Shown: positions 52,726-62,475, counted from the first letter of the stretch. The stretch: 64,000 nucleotides of DNA from Aestuariibius sp. HNIBRBA575 (GCF_040932005.1 NZ_CP162414.1:2259501-2323500), one strand, 5' to 3'. The notes: generated from the sequence alone by a model not told the origin. A program made the numbers and translations.

Positions 52726-55700
52726 GCGGGGTTAACTTTGGCCAAACGTCGGCGTTCTTCTCGTGAAAAGAACACGTCATAAAACACCGGCGCTGCGACC
52801 AATGTCAGGACAGATGCAAACGCAAGCCCCCCCATGATTGTCACAGACATCGACACAAAAAACGCATCGCTCAGCAAGGGAGCCATGCCAAGGATTGTCG
52901 TGGCCGCCGCCAAAACAACCGGGCGCAGACGCGATGTGCTGGCCTGAACAATTGCGTCGCGCAAAGGAAGTCCGGTCGCACGGACCAGATCGATTTCCTC
53001 AACCAAAACAATGCCGTTTTTGATCAACATCCCAGACAGGCTCAGCAGGCCCAAGAGCGCTGTAAAGGAGAACGGCAAACCGGTCCCCAACAGACCAATT
53101 GCCACGCCATTGACCGACATCGGCACCAATAGCCAGATGATAATGGGTTGCTTTAACGCATTGAACAACAAGATAGAAATCAACACCATGATCAGGATCG
53201 AAACTGGCAATTGCCCCCCAAGACTGGCCTGAGCTTCGCGGGAATTTTCATATTCCCCCCCCCATTCCATCTTATAGCCGATGGGCAATTCCATCGCTTC
53301 GACCGCGCTTTGGATTTGGGTCTGCACGGCGGCTGCATTGACCCCGGCGCGCACCCCAGCATTCACCGTAATCGTCAATTGACGGTCCCGGCGATGTACC
53401 AAAGTGTTCTGAACTTCTGCGCTTAGACCATCGACCACCTGTTCAATCGGGATCACCCGACCGGATTGCGGCGACACCAGAACTTGGTCCAGCAAGGTCA
53501 GGTTTGACTCCTGTGGCAGGCGGAAAATGATCGGGATCAGACGATCCCCTTCGCGGTAGGTCCCGCCACGTGTCCCTTCGGTGGCAAATTCCAGCGTTGC
53601 GGCAATGTCTTCGCGATCAATCCCCGCAGTTTGCGCCCGTTCGGTTGCATAAATCGGTTTGATCACCAATTCCTGTTCCCGCCAATTGGTCCGCAAATGT
53701 TCCAGATCAGAACTGGCCGATTGCATCCGAACCATCGCCTCTCGTGCCAAGGATCGCAGCACCGCCGGGTCCGATCCAGAGAACCGCGCCTGAATGGGCG
53801 CGCCCCCACCGGGACCAAAGACCAGACGTTCTGTGCGGAACTCTCCGTCTGCCAGATATTGGGCGCTGAACGCTTCTAAATCGGCCTGCAATGCGGGAAT
53901 TTGGTCCAGATTTTCTGTGCGAATGATCAGATGACCATAGGATTGGTTCGCGTCAGCGGATTGATATGTCAGCATAAACCGCGTCGCGCCATTGCCCATA
54001 AAGGACGTCACAGACACCACTTCTTCTCGGGTGGCCAACCAGTCTTCGACGCGCGATAGATCCTCAGACACCGCATGGATCGACGTGCCTTGCGGCAGTT
54101 TGTAATGGGCAAAAAACAGCGGCGTGTTGCTGTCCGGGAAAAACTGCTGTTTGACCTGACCAAAGCCGATGAAACACACCACGGTTAGTCCCAGCAAGGC
54201 CGCGATCACCAACCAGCGCAGACGCAATGCCAAACGCAGCACCGCACCATAAGCCCGGAACAACGGCCCGCCATAGGCATCGCCGCCGCCTTCTTTGGCT
54301 TGCTTAAAGAAGTAATGGCCCAACAAAGGCGTCACCGAAACGCCCAACACCCATGACAGCATCAACGAGATACCGATCACCGCAAAGAGCGAGAACAAAA
54401 ATTCACCTGTCGCATCCGGGCTAAGCCCGATCCCGGCAAAAGCCATGATCCCAATCACCGTTGCCCCAAGCAATGGGATTTGGGTTTTCTGGGTGGCTTC
54501 GTCCGCGGCTTCGCGGGATGTTTTGCCACGCATCATGCCCACTTGCATGCCTTCGGCGACCACAATGGCGTTGTCGACCAACATGCCCATCGCAATGATC
54601 AATGCGCCCAGCGAAATCCGTTCCATTTCAATGGAAAAGATCGCCATGAAAAACAGCGTGCCAACCACAGTCAGCAACAATGTCGCGCCCACCACAATCG
54701 CCGCACGCCAGCCCATGGCCAACGCCAAAACGGCCACCACAATCGCAACGGACATGGCCAGATTGACCAAAAATGCGTTTGATGCTTCGTCCACGACAAG
54801 GTGCTGTTGATAGATCGGGTGCAATTCGACCCCTACGGGAATGTCGGCCTGCAATTCCGCCAGCCGCGCATCCACGCGATTGCCAACTTCGACGATGTTT
54901 TCATCCCCCAGCCCGGCGATGCCGATGGCAAAGGCTTCTGTGCCGTCGAACCGGATCATCAACGATGGATTGGACACCCGCCCCCGGCTGACATTGGCAA
55001 CATCCACGACGTTCAAAATCTCGCCACCGATTCCGACACTTAGCCCGGAAATGGCCGACACGGATTCTGATCCGTCCGGAGCTTGGATAATGGTGCGGGT
55101 GCGGCCAGTATCAGATGCGCCAGCCCCCACAACCGAGTTGGAATTCGCAATGGCCGCCTGAATGGTCTGGGGGGCGATTTGTTGGTTCACCATCAATGAC
55201 AGATCAGGTTCCACAAAAATCGCTTCGTCGGGCAGACCGGACACATTCACATCTGCAACCCCGTCAACGGCCAGCAATTCCCGTTGCAGGAAAGTCGCCA
55301 TTTGGTGCTGTTCCTGGTCACTATAGCCTTGGGCGGTCACCGCGTAATACAGGCCAAACACGTCCCCAAACCCATCATTCACAAACGGAACCTGCGCGCC
55401 TTCGGGTAGGTTTCGCGCGGCATTATCCACCTTGGCACGCAAACGCGTCCAGACATCCGGCAATTCGGATCCGTCAAAGGTGGGTTTGACTTCGACCGTA
55501 ATCAGGGAAAATCCGGGCTGATTCAGCGACGTGATTTTGTCGACCTCCCCCATTTTCTGGATCGCCGCCTCTAGCGGTTCGGTCACTTCGCGCGCGACTT
55601 GTTCTGCCGTGGCGCCGGGATATTGCGTTGAAACCACCGCAACCTTGATCGTAAAGGCCGGGTCTTCTAGACGGCCCAGATCGTTAAATCCCCAAAGCCC

Positions 55701-55772
55701 GCCAAACAGCGCCCAAAGCATGATCATCCAAGTGTATAGCGGTCGCTCAATCGCGAAACGTGCAATGCTCAT
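52722..55772 (-). CDS. RND-family efflux transporter permease
   Basis: 1016 residues with twelve membrane helices and two large periplasmic loops, matching the HAE-1/AcrB-like group. In helix 4 the proton-relay pair is Asp-Asn (L-V-D-N-A-I-V-V) rather than Asp-Asp. The G-F-x-D-L-G-R-L-E-D-P loop at the N-terminus is typical of the MdtB/YegN-like branch. It exports toxic compounds across both membranes using an adaptor and an outer membrane channel. The adaptor gene lies 11 bases upstream; no channel gene is present. Confidence 0.93.
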   Translation of the reverse strand: MSIARFAIERPLYTWMIMLWALFGGLWGFNDLGRLEDPAFTIKVAVVSTQYPGATAEQVAREVTEPLEAAIQKMGEVDKITSLNQPGFSLITVEVKPTFDGSELPDVWTRLRAKVDNAARNLPEGAQVPFVNDGFGDVFGLYYAVTAQGYSDQEQHQMATFLQRELLAVDGVADVNVSGLPDEAIFVEPDLSLMVNQQIAPQTIQAAIANSNSVVGAGASDTGRTRTIIQAPDGSESVSAISGLSVGIGGEILNVVDVANVSRGRVSNPSLMIRFDGTEAFAIGIAGLGDENIVEVGNRVDARLAELQADIPVGVELHPIYQQHLVVDEASNAFLVNLAMSVAIVVAVLALAMGWRAAIVVGATLLLTVVGTLFFMAIFSIEMERISLGALIIAMGMLVDNAIVVAEGMQVGMMRGKTSREAADEATQKTQIPLLGATVIGIMAFAGIGLSPDATGEFLFSLFAVIGISLMLSWVLGVSVTPLLGHYFFKQAKEGGGDAYGGPLFRAYGAVLRLALRLRWLVIAALLGLTVVCFIGFGQVKQQFFPDSNTPLFFAHYKLPQGTSIHAVSEDLSRVEDWLATREEVVSVTSFMGNGATRFMLTYQSADANQSYGHLIIRTENLDQIPALQADLEAFSAQYLADGEFRTERLVFGPGGGAPIQARFSGSDPAVLRSLAREAMVRMQSASSDLEHLRTNWREQELVIKPIYATERAQTAGIDREDIAATLEFATEGTRGGTYREGDRLIPIIFRLPQESNLTLLDQVLVSPQSGRVIPIEQVVDGLSAEVQNTLVHRRDRQLTITVNAGVRAGVNAAAVQTQIQSAVEAMELPIGYKMEWGGEYENSREAQASLGGQLPVSILIMVLISILLFNALKQPIIIWLLVPMSVNGVAIGLLGTGLPFSFTALLGLLSLSGMLIKNGIVLVEEIDLVRATGLPLRDAIVQASTSRLRPVVLAAATTILGMAPLLSDAFFVSMSVTIMGGLAFASVLTLVAAPVFYDVFFSREERRRLAKVNPA

Positions 55773-55783
55773 CTGGGTGCGCC

Positions 55784-56833
55784 TTAATTTGCAAAGCCAG
55801 CGAAACGACGCACAATTGCGCCGTCGCTGAGCAGTTGAACACCCGCGATGATGATTTCATCCCCGATATTTAGTCCGTCCTGAACGGCAAATTGACCATC
55901 AGGGGTGGGTGAAACAGTGACCTTGCGGGCCTCTACATGGCCTTGGTCATTGGCATCCTCGACAAAGACAAACGCCATGACAGTCCCGTCCGATTGCGGG
56001 GCCAGCGCGGATGTGGGAACGATAATCCCCGTGGGTCCGCCCTGAATGCGCACATGCACGGTCACGGATGAGCCGGGCAAAACCACCAGATCTTTGGGGG
56101 GTTCCATGCCAAATGTGATGCGAAAGGTTTGGCCGATTGCGGAGCTTTCGGCGTTATATTCACGGATTTCCAACGGATAAAGCTGATCTGTGACGGGAAA
56201 ATCCGCCCAGATTTCCACATTTGGTTCGCGCCCTGCCCGCTGAAACAAGATTTCGGGCACGTCGATATCCACCCGCAATTCAGACATGTCATGCAGCCGC
56301 ACAACGGGGGTTCCCGCGCTGATCGTTGCAAAATTTGGAACGTTCCGCGTGGCAACCAACGCATCAAACGGAGCATAAAGTGACGCATGATCAATAGCAT
56401 ATTCTGCGTTGCGCACAGCAATCGCGGTCAATGCGGCCTGGGTTTCCGCATCGTCGCGCGCCACCTGACTGACAGAGTTTCCTGACAATTGCCCCAACCG
56501 CGCCACCGTGCGATCCGCCTGTTCCTTTTGCAACCGTGCCTGATCCAACGACAATTGAAACGTCTCTTGGTCCAGCTGTGCAATCAGCCCGCCCCTAGGG
56601 ACGGTTTCACCCTCTAAAACCGGGAAATCGACGATCTGGCCACCGACCTGAAACGCGAAGTCAACCGTCTGACGGGCAACAACCTGACCAAAAAACTGTC
56701 GTTCAAATGACAATTCGCTCGCTTCTAGCATTTGCGTTTTGACCGGGCGGATCACCGGGTCTGTACTGTCTTGGGCCAATAGCGGCCCATGGACAAATGT
56801 GAACACAACGGCGAGGGTCGGTAGTATTTTCAT
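55784..56833 (-). CDS. RND efflux periplasmic adaptor (HlyD/AcrA family)
   Basis: 349 residues from ATG 56833. Signal peptide (M-K-I-L-P-T-L-A-V-V-F-T-F-V-H-G; cleavage near L-L-A-Q, about residue 20), no lipobox. Biotinyl-lipoyl-like half-motifs flank a coiled-coil hairpin (about residues 90-140, L-S-L-D-Q-A-R-L-Q-K-E-Q), followed by beta-barrel and membrane-proximal domains. It bridges the RND pump and an outer membrane channel. First gene of the pair; a TetR-type dyad lies upstream without a TetR gene next to it. Confidence 0.92.
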   Translation of the reverse strand: MKILPTLAVVFTFVHGPLLAQDSTDPVIRPVKTQMLEASELSFERQFFGQVVARQTVDFAFQVGGQIVDFPVLEGETVPRGGLIAQLDQETFQLSLDQARLQKEQADRTVARLGQLSGNSVSQVARDDAETQAALTAIAVRNAEYAIDHASLYAPFDALVATRNVPNFATISAGTPVVRLHDMSELRVDIDVPEILFQRAGREPNVEIWADFPVTDQLYPLEIREYNAESSAIGQTFRITFGMEPPKDLVVLPGSSVTVHVRIQGGPTGIIVPTSALAPQSDGTVMAFVFVEDANDQGHVEARKVTVSPTPDGQFAVQDGLNIGDEIIIAGVQLLSDGAIVRRFAGFAN

Positions 56834-56903
56834 GTCAGGACCTTTTGGCAAATGGACTACAAGCTGGCGCAGTTTTGCAGTCTGGTCTGGGCAACATAGA
56901 TAC

Positions 56904-56919
56904 TGAACTGAATAGTTCA
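56904..56919. promoter_or_regulatory. TetR-type dyad upstream of the efflux operon
   Basis: TGAAC-TGAATA-GTTCA, a perfect 5-bp inverted repeat with a 6-base spacer, 71 bases before the adaptor start. TetR-family efflux repressors use operators of this kind. No regulator gene is adjacent. Confidence 0.4.
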
Positions 56920-56935
56920 ATTGCCACCGCGCAAT

Positions 56936-57885
56936 TTATTTCAAACCCTTTGGGATAACCTCGTATCCCTGCTCTTCTGGCTCTTGGTCTGTCATTTGCG
57001 CTGGAAAACCGGGCGCGCGAATCTCCAACCCCGTCGCATCCTCTAACCGCCTGATAATATTAGGGGACCATTCCCGCGGCCGAAACGGTCTATCCCATCA
57101 TCGATGATGCCCATCAGCAGAGGATTGATATCCAGCGGCACACCAGCGCGATCGGCAACATCCTGAAACAGGCCAATATCCTTTTTCACCAAATCCATCG
57201 TAAACGAAATATCACGTGACCCATTCAAAATGACCTGACTTTCGGTTTCATGCACAAAGGACGTGCCCGACGAAATTTTAATCGCCTCATAGGTGGTGTT
57301 CAGGTCCATTCCGGCGGCTTTTGCGGTGACCAATGCCTCGCAACAGGTCAACAAATTGGCCGTTGCCAGATAATTGGTCATCACCTTTAGGATCGACGCG
57401 GATCCCAGATCACCCGTATGCAGCACCCGTCGCCCCATGGTGGTCAGCAATGGCAATATCCGTTCAAACGTCGCACGATCACAGCCCGCAAAAATCGAAA
57501 TGTTACCCGTATCCGCCCGGTGGCAGCCCCCCGATACCGGGCAATCCACCGCCGCACCACCGCGCGCCATCACCAATGCGCCCAACCGTTTGACCTCGGC
57601 TTCGTCGGTTGTGGACATTTCCAGCCAAACCTTGCCCTTGGTTATTTCCGGCAGCATCTGATCCATGACCGCCTCGCTGATCTCTGGGGACGGCAAACAG
57701 GTGATCACCACATCACAATCGCGCATCACCGCCTTGGCTGACCCACCGTTTTGCGCGCCAAGGGCCACAAACCGCTCGACCAGATCATTCTGCACATCAA
57801 AGACCCGCAAATGATGTTTGTTGCGCAGCAAACTTCCGGCAAGCTTGCCCCCCACATTCCCCAAGCCGATAAATCCAATATTCAT
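56936..57885 (-). pseudogene. NAD(P)-dependent 3-hydroxyisobutyrate-type dehydrogenase, frameshifted near its 3' end
   Basis: The gene starts at ATG 57885 (N-terminal Rossmann G-F-I-G-L-G-N-V-G, catalytic-type segment G-x3-K-V-M-T-N-Y). The frame stops at 57043 after 280 residues. Inserting one base near 57078 restores an open frame to TAA at 56936-56938: the sequence then reads D-R-F-G-P-R-E-W-S-P-N-I-I-R-R-L-E, a natural continuation for this family, followed by about 35 more residues. A single C (on the coding strand) is missing in GGC-C-GCGG. The enzyme may be truncated and inactive, or the lesion is a sequencing error. Confidence 0.75.
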
Positions 57886-58157
57886 GATGCCCTCCGAAAA
57901 TTTGAGATTTAACTTCAGCCTGTTTGCAATAGCGTCAGATCGAATGCCCTTTCACGACCTGATCTGGTCGCGAACACACCAATTTTTACAATTCCTGCCC
58001 TATGAAACTGGTACTTTCGCCGCAAAGGTATGGATTTTCCCTATATTTAGCGGGGCGCGCGCTCTGTTCATTAATGTGGGTTCACGATAAGTTTAGAAAA
58101 ACAAGACAAACCAAACATGACCATCGAGCGAACGACCAAAGCAGATCCATCGTGAAC

Positions 58158-58613
58158 ATGACGCAACGCCCTCTTAAGCTTCCTGGCGCTCAAAAGCGCG
58201 ACGTGCGGACCCAGTTTGCGGCGATTGCGTATCGCATCCGCAAAGACAAACCCGAAATTTGCCTGATCACCAGTCGCGGAACGGGGCGTTGGATTGTGCC
58301 CAAAGGCTGGCCGATGCCCGGCATCACCCCGCAGGACGCCGCCGCCACCGAAGCCTGGGAAGAAGCCGGCCTGGAAGGGCGTGTGCATCCTCAGCCATTG
58401 GGGTTGTTTTCCTATGATAAGGAACACGAAGGAGAGCAGCTTCCGGTGATTGCGGTTGTTTATGCGATGCGGGTCAAAAAGGCGCATTCGACATGGCCTG
58501 AATCCCATCAACGACGTCGCAAATGGTTTACCCCGCGCAAAGCCGCGTCCAAGATTTCAGACCCGGAACTGCGTCACATTATCCGTAATTTTGACCCGCG
58601 ACATTTACGTTGA
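58158..58613 (+). CDS. NUDIX hydrolase (diadenosine/diphosphoinositol polyphosphatase-like)
   Basis: 151 residues from ATG 58158. NUDIX box: G-W-P-M-P-G-I-T-P-Q-D-A-A-A-T-E-A-W-E-E-A-G, with a typical R-E/E-x2-E-E core altered to A-T-E-A-W-E-E-A-G; the preceding W-I-V-P-K-G-W motif is characteristic of the DIPP/Aps family. Probably hydrolyses dinucleoside polyphosphates or inositol pyrophosphate-like compounds in the cytoplasm. An unusually long upstream region (272 bases) separates it from the dehydrogenase gene. Confidence 0.88.
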   Translation: MTQRPLKLPGAQKRDVRTQFAAIAYRIRKDKPEICLITSRGTGRWIVPKGWPMPGITPQDAAATEAWEEAGLEGRVHPQPLGLFSYDKEHEGEQLPVIAVVYAMRVKKAHSTWPESHQRRRKWFTPRKAASKISDPELRHIIRNFDPRHLR

Positions 58614-58673
58614 TAACCTTGCGCCCCTGTCAAACCCGTTTAATGATGCACCAATGAACACGCGCAACCAAAC

Positions 58674-59105
58674 ATGATCCGCTATTCCTTGAAATGCGAT
58701 GATGGCCACAGCTTTGACAGCTGGTTTCAATCTGCTGCGGCCTATGACAGCCTGCATCGCGCAGGACATTTGGCATGTGCCGTATGTGGGTCGACCAAGG
58801 TCGAGAAAAGCCTCATGACCCCGCGCGTCGCCCCAAAGGAACGTGCGGCTGCCCCCCCACAACCCTCACTTTCTGAACCGGCAGATCACGATCAGGCAAA
58901 ACTGGCTGATCTGCGTAAAAAGGTCGAAGAAAACTCAGAATATGTCGGGGGTGAATTCGTGTCACAGGCACGGGCAATGCATGACGGCGACGCACCAGAA
59001 CGCGCCATTTACGGAGAGGCCAAACCCGAAGAGGCCAAAAAACTGATCGAAGATGGCATTCCCGTCGCACCGCTGCCGTTTATGCCCAAACGTAAAACCA
59101 ATTGA
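58674..59105 (+). CDS. DUF1178 family protein
   Basis: 143 residues. The N-terminal zinc-knuckle-like part (Y-S-L-K-C-D-D-G-H-S-F-D-S-W-F, then C-A-V-C-G-S) and the C-terminal P-F-x-P-K-R segment are diagnostic of DUF1178, common in Alphaproteobacteria. A disordered Pro/Ala-rich linker separates them. Cytoplasmic; function unknown. It is 60 bases after the NUDIX gene, probably co-transcribed. Confidence 0.92.
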   Translation: MIRYSLKCDDGHSFDSWFQSAAAYDSLHRAGHLACAVCGSTKVEKSLMTPRVAPKERAAAPPQPSLSEPADHDQAKLADLRKKVEENSEYVGGEFVSQARAMHDGDAPERAIYGEAKPEEAKKLIEDGIPVAPLPFMPKRKTN

Positions 59106-59407
59106 TGTCAGCTCTGATACCGAGTGCAAATTGTGGCCTGTGTATTTCAGACCAATATGACTGGGGTTTTTCTGACAAATCAGGCCATGCTACCGGTTTT
59201 GCCTCGTACCAAGGCAGGAAAATTGCAATCAAAGAAATCGCAGCAGGGTTAATTTAACGATTCAAAGCACTTAGCATCGAAAGAACTGGGTGTTTTGAAG
59301 CCAGAGATAGCAACGTTCATCCTTTTTTGAGCGCAGTTAGAAACTGTTAACTCGCGGTACCCCAAAATAAAGACAGTGATTCTGTAAAACGTCTTTTTTG
59401 GTGCGAA
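59106..59407. other. 302-base AT-rich intergenic region
   Basis: I see no gene here. The sequence has a lower GC content than the flanks, several TTAA words (for example TTAATTTAA at about 59250) and no obvious terminator hairpin. It may carry the promoter of the PilZ gene, whose start is not preceded by a clear ribosome site. A small RNA cannot be excluded. Confidence 0.5.
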
Positions 59408-59728
59408 ATGCGATATCGATCTAACCGACTTCCGTCTCAGACTCTTGTAAACTTGCGCCGCGAAACAGGCGTGGTTTTGGGTGATTTGCGCAATATTTCT
59501 CAGGGCGGAGCCCGGGTTCACGGGGTTGAGCTTGAAGCAGGGGAAAAATTGACCATGGAAATGGACGACCTCATGTTTCCATGTTGGGTCATCTGGGCAC
59601 GCGATAATATGGCGGGTATCCGGTTTGATAAAATGATCACCCCGTCACAAGTTTCGCTTTTGCGACAGGAACGTAGCGGGCCATCAACCAACCAGCGCCC
59701 TTTGCGCAGCTTTGGAACGCGCCATTAG
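59408..59728 (+). CDS. PilZ-domain protein
   Basis: 106 residues forming a single PilZ beta-barrel. The N-I-S-Q-G-G motif (N-x-S-x2-G) after strand 1 is present. The usual R-x3-R motif is not: the N-terminus reads M-R-Y-R-S-N-R, with Arg at positions 2, 4 and 7. Cyclic di-GMP binding is therefore uncertain. The protein may instead act as a protein-protein adapter. Its stop interlocks with the YciB gene (TTAG). Confidence 0.83.
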   Translation: MRYRSNRLPSQTLVNLRRETGVVLGDLRNISQGGARVHGVELEAGEKLTMEMDDLMFPCWVIWARDNMAGIRFDKMITPSQVSLLRQERSGPSTNQRPLRSFGTRH

Positions 59729-60333
59729 CTGGGTTCGTCGTCGGGTTCGATCAGATAGCGTTGCAGCGACATGATCTGCACCCAAAGAAATACAAACAAC
59801 ACCGCAGGAAACGCAAAGGTTTCCAACGTGACCCACACATCATCGCTCTGGGTGCGCCAAATGATTTCGTTTGCGACGGCCATCGCTGCGAACATCGCGC
59901 ATAAACGCCGAGTAAGGATCATCCACCCCTCGCGTTGCAGCGGCAGAAATTCCCCCATCACATATTCCATATATGATCGGCCACGCAAAAGTCCGATACC
60001 CAAAAGCGCGGCTAAAACACCATAAACAATGGATGTTTTCATCTTAAAGAATTTTTCATCATTAAAATACGCGGTCAATCCACCAAAGAAAATGACCATA
60101 AATGCGGTGAACAATTGCATTTTGGATAGCTTGCCTGTGAGGAACCACAGCGCGCCCATTGCCGCCAATAGCATGGGGACCAGTATCAGTGCCGCAACAA
60201 TGAAACCGGAATATTCTGTCCCCAAAATCACAAAGTTTTCGTCTTTGATCTTAAGGTAGATCACAAAGAACAAAATCGTGGGACCAAGTTCAAGAACTTG
60301 CTTGAGGACGGGATTGATTTGTTTTTCAGCCAT
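59725..60333 (-). CDS. yciB: Inner-membrane septation protein A (YciB/IspZ)
   Basis: 202 residues with five to six membrane helices and the family features K-x2-L-E-L-G-P-x-x-x-F-F (N-terminus) and G-G-L-T-A-Y-F-N-D-E-x-F-x-K-M-K-T (middle). YciB is an inner membrane protein affecting cell-envelope synthesis and division. Same strand as ftsY, with 206 bases between; they are probably separately transcribed. Confidence 0.93.
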   Translation of the reverse strand: MAEKQINPVLKQVLELGPTILFFVIYLKIKDENFVILGTEYSGFIVAALILVPMLLAAMGALWFLTGKLSKMQLFTAFMVIFFGGLTAYFNDEKFFKMKTSIVYGVLAALLGIGLLRGRSYMEYVMGEFLPLQREGWMILTRRLCAMFAAMAVANEIIWRTQSDDVWVTLETFAFPAVLFVFLWVQIMSLQRYLIEPDDEPS

Positions 60334-60539
60334 GTGCCTTATGTAACCGTGATACGGCTTGAAAACAGCCCTTATTGCAGTTTGGTGCGTTTATTTTCTG
60401 GGTGGCAGCCCAACCCATCCATACAAACACAATCCCCTGTGCGAGATTGCAAAAGTGCAAGCAATATCGGCAATGGATACTCGCTCACCTCAAACCAGGT
60501 TGAAAAATGACAATTCACGTTTCGTTGTGATTGGCGGAT

Positions 60540-61718
60540 CTATTCCAATCCGGTCAAAGCTTTGGCGAAATCTTCTGGATCAAATGGGGCCAGGTCATCT
60601 ATTTGCTCACCCACACCAATCGCGTGGATTGGCAGGCCGAACTTATCCGCCAATGATACCAAAACCCCGCCCTTGGCCGTTCCATCCAATTTGGTCATGA
60701 CCAACCCTGACACATCGGCCAACTCTTGGAATGTTTTGACCTGGCTCACCGCATTTTGGCCGGTTGTGGCATCCAAAACCAACAACGTGTTATGCGGGGC
60801 ATCCGGGTCCTTTTTCTGAATGACGCGGACAATTTTGGACAATTCTTCCATCAGGTCTGCCCGGTTTTGCAATCGCCCTGCAGTGTCGATCATCAACAAA
60901 TCGGCCCCATCTGCTTGGGCTTGGGTCAATGCATCAAAGGCCAGGCTGGCAGGATCGGACCCTTCTGGCGCGGTCAAAACCGGCACGCCAGCGCGATCCC
61001 CCCAAACCTGCAATTGTTCGACAGCCGCAGCCCGGAACGTATCCCCTGCGGCAATGACCACATGTTTTCCTGCGGCCTTAAATTGACTGGCCAATTTCCC
61101 GATCGTCGTGGTTTTTCCGGATCCATTCACCCCAACAACCAACACCACTTGGGGTTTGGTCGGGTAGATCGGTAATGGTCGGGCCACAGGCTCCATGATG
61201 CGCGCCACTTCTTGCGCCATCAATTGTTTAACCTCTTGGGACGACAGTCGTTTTCCCATTCTGCCTTCGGCCATATTGGCGGTGACACGCAGGGCCGTAT
61301 CCACGCCCATATCCGACGTGATCAGCAGCTCTTCGAGTTGTTCCAGCATGTCATCGTCCAGAACCCGACGCATAACCTGAGGTTCAGTTCGCCCAATGAT
61401 GCGGCTCATCAATCCGGGTTTCACGGGCGTTTCAACGGGATCCTCTTGCACCAACGAAGGGGGCGTCAAAGCGGGCGCGGTTGGCTGTGGCGCGATGGAA
61501 ACCTCATCAGTATCTACGTCTTTGACGTCATCCTCGGCAGCAGCAGGCGAAACAGGCGCGGGTTCGGGCGCGGGTTTCTCTGCGATGTGTGGTGTGGGCA
61601 CCTCAACGTCGGAAACCGGGTCTGTCTCACCACCTTCGCTGACAATCGCATCCAACCCCTCTTCGAGTTTCGAAGACGAGCGGAACAACCGATCTTTGAG
61701 TTTCTTAAAAAATGCCAT
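60540..61718 (-). CDS. ftsY: Signal recognition particle receptor FtsY
   Basis: 392 residues. An acidic A domain (about residues 15-95) precedes the NG domain with G-V-N-G-S-G-K-T-T (P-loop), D-T-A-G-R and T-K-L-D-G-T-A-K-G-G. With Ffh it targets ribosomes carrying membrane proteins to the SecYEG channel. The C-terminal A-P-F-D-P-E-D-F-A motif binds GTP-proximal residues in other FtsY proteins. Full length. Confidence 0.97.
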   Translation of the reverse strand: MAFFKKLKDRLFRSSSKLEEGLDAIVSEGGETDPVSDVEVPTPHIAEKPAPEPAPVSPAAAEDDVKDVDTDEVSIAPQPTAPALTPPSLVQEDPVETPVKPGLMSRIIGRTEPQVMRRVLDDDMLEQLEELLITSDMGVDTALRVTANMAEGRMGKRLSSQEVKQLMAQEVARIMEPVARPLPIYPTKPQVVLVVGVNGSGKTTTIGKLASQFKAAGKHVVIAAGDTFRAAAVEQLQVWGDRAGVPVLTAPEGSDPASLAFDALTQAQADGADLLMIDTAGRLQNRADLMEELSKIVRVIQKKDPDAPHNTLLVLDATTGQNAVSQVKTFQELADVSGLVMTKLDGTAKGGVLVSLADKFGLPIHAIGVGEQIDDLAPFDPEDFAKALTGLE

Positions 61719-61839
61719 GCGCGATCTAGCCTGTCCGTCTGAAAATGCCCAAATCCTACGGTTTCGGGTGGGTATATGGTTTTGTTACACCTAATCCTGC
61801 GCACCCAAATTTGAAAGAGCAGGCGCAAGTCGGCACAGC

Positions 61840-62475
61840 TTATCCCCCGCCTAGCGCCAAGAAAAGTGCACATTGCGCCGCGATATATGTGATCCAAACC
61901 ATTTTTGACAGGACCCAGCGGACTTTGTGCCCGTCAGGAAGGATAAAAATTTCGATTGATAGGATGAGATCGGACAAAATGAACATCACCGCACCCAAAG
62001 TTGCCAACATCATTGATCCCGGCAATCCCAACGCCGCAATTCCCATCGCTAAAATGATCACGATATAAATGCGCACCGGCCATTTTAACCCGTCCGTTTT
62101 GGGGATCAGCCATATTTCCGTCGAGGCGCCCAACATCATGAAGATGCCAAACAGCCCCCAATTGGGTGCGGCGGTGAACGGGATCATGATGCTGAGATAA
62201 GCGAGATGCGCCCCGGCAAAGGCCAGCATCCCCAAAAGAAAGGCGTTTTTTCCCGCGCGGGATAAGGCAAAATCCCCAGCTGCTGACAGAGCCAAACCAG
62301 CAACCAATAAAGGGGGGCTCCCTTCTGCCCAAGCGGCCAGCGCAAACAATGCCAATGGCAGCGTTTTACGGATTGATCTGTTCCAGCGTATTTTTCGCGA
62401 TGTGCGTGGCAAATACAAAATTGCCATCACGCATCCGACCGAAAACAATATTGCAGGGTGAAAAATCTGAGCCAT
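61840..62475 (-). CDS. Lysoplasmalogenase (YhhN family)
   Basis: 211 residues from ATG 62475 with about eight membrane helices of the TMEM86/YhhN family. The conserved L-S-A-A-G-D-x-x-L and late L-I-L-S-I-E-I-F segments carry acidic residues proposed for catalysis. The family hydrolyses the vinyl ether bond of lysoplasmalogens in membranes; bacterial physiological substrates are less clear. It follows the formate dehydrogenase gene by 33 bases. Confidence 0.85.
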   Translation of the reverse strand: MAQIFHPAILFSVGCVMAILYLPRTSRKIRWNRSIRKTLPLALFALAAWAEGSPPLLVAGLALSAAGDFALSRAGKNAFLLGMLAFAGAHLAYLSIMIPFTAAPNWGLFGIFMMLGASTEIWLIPKTDGLKWPVRIYIVIILAMGIAALGLPGSMMLATLGAVMFILSDLILSIEIFILPDGHKVRWVLSKMVWITYIAAQCALFLALGGG

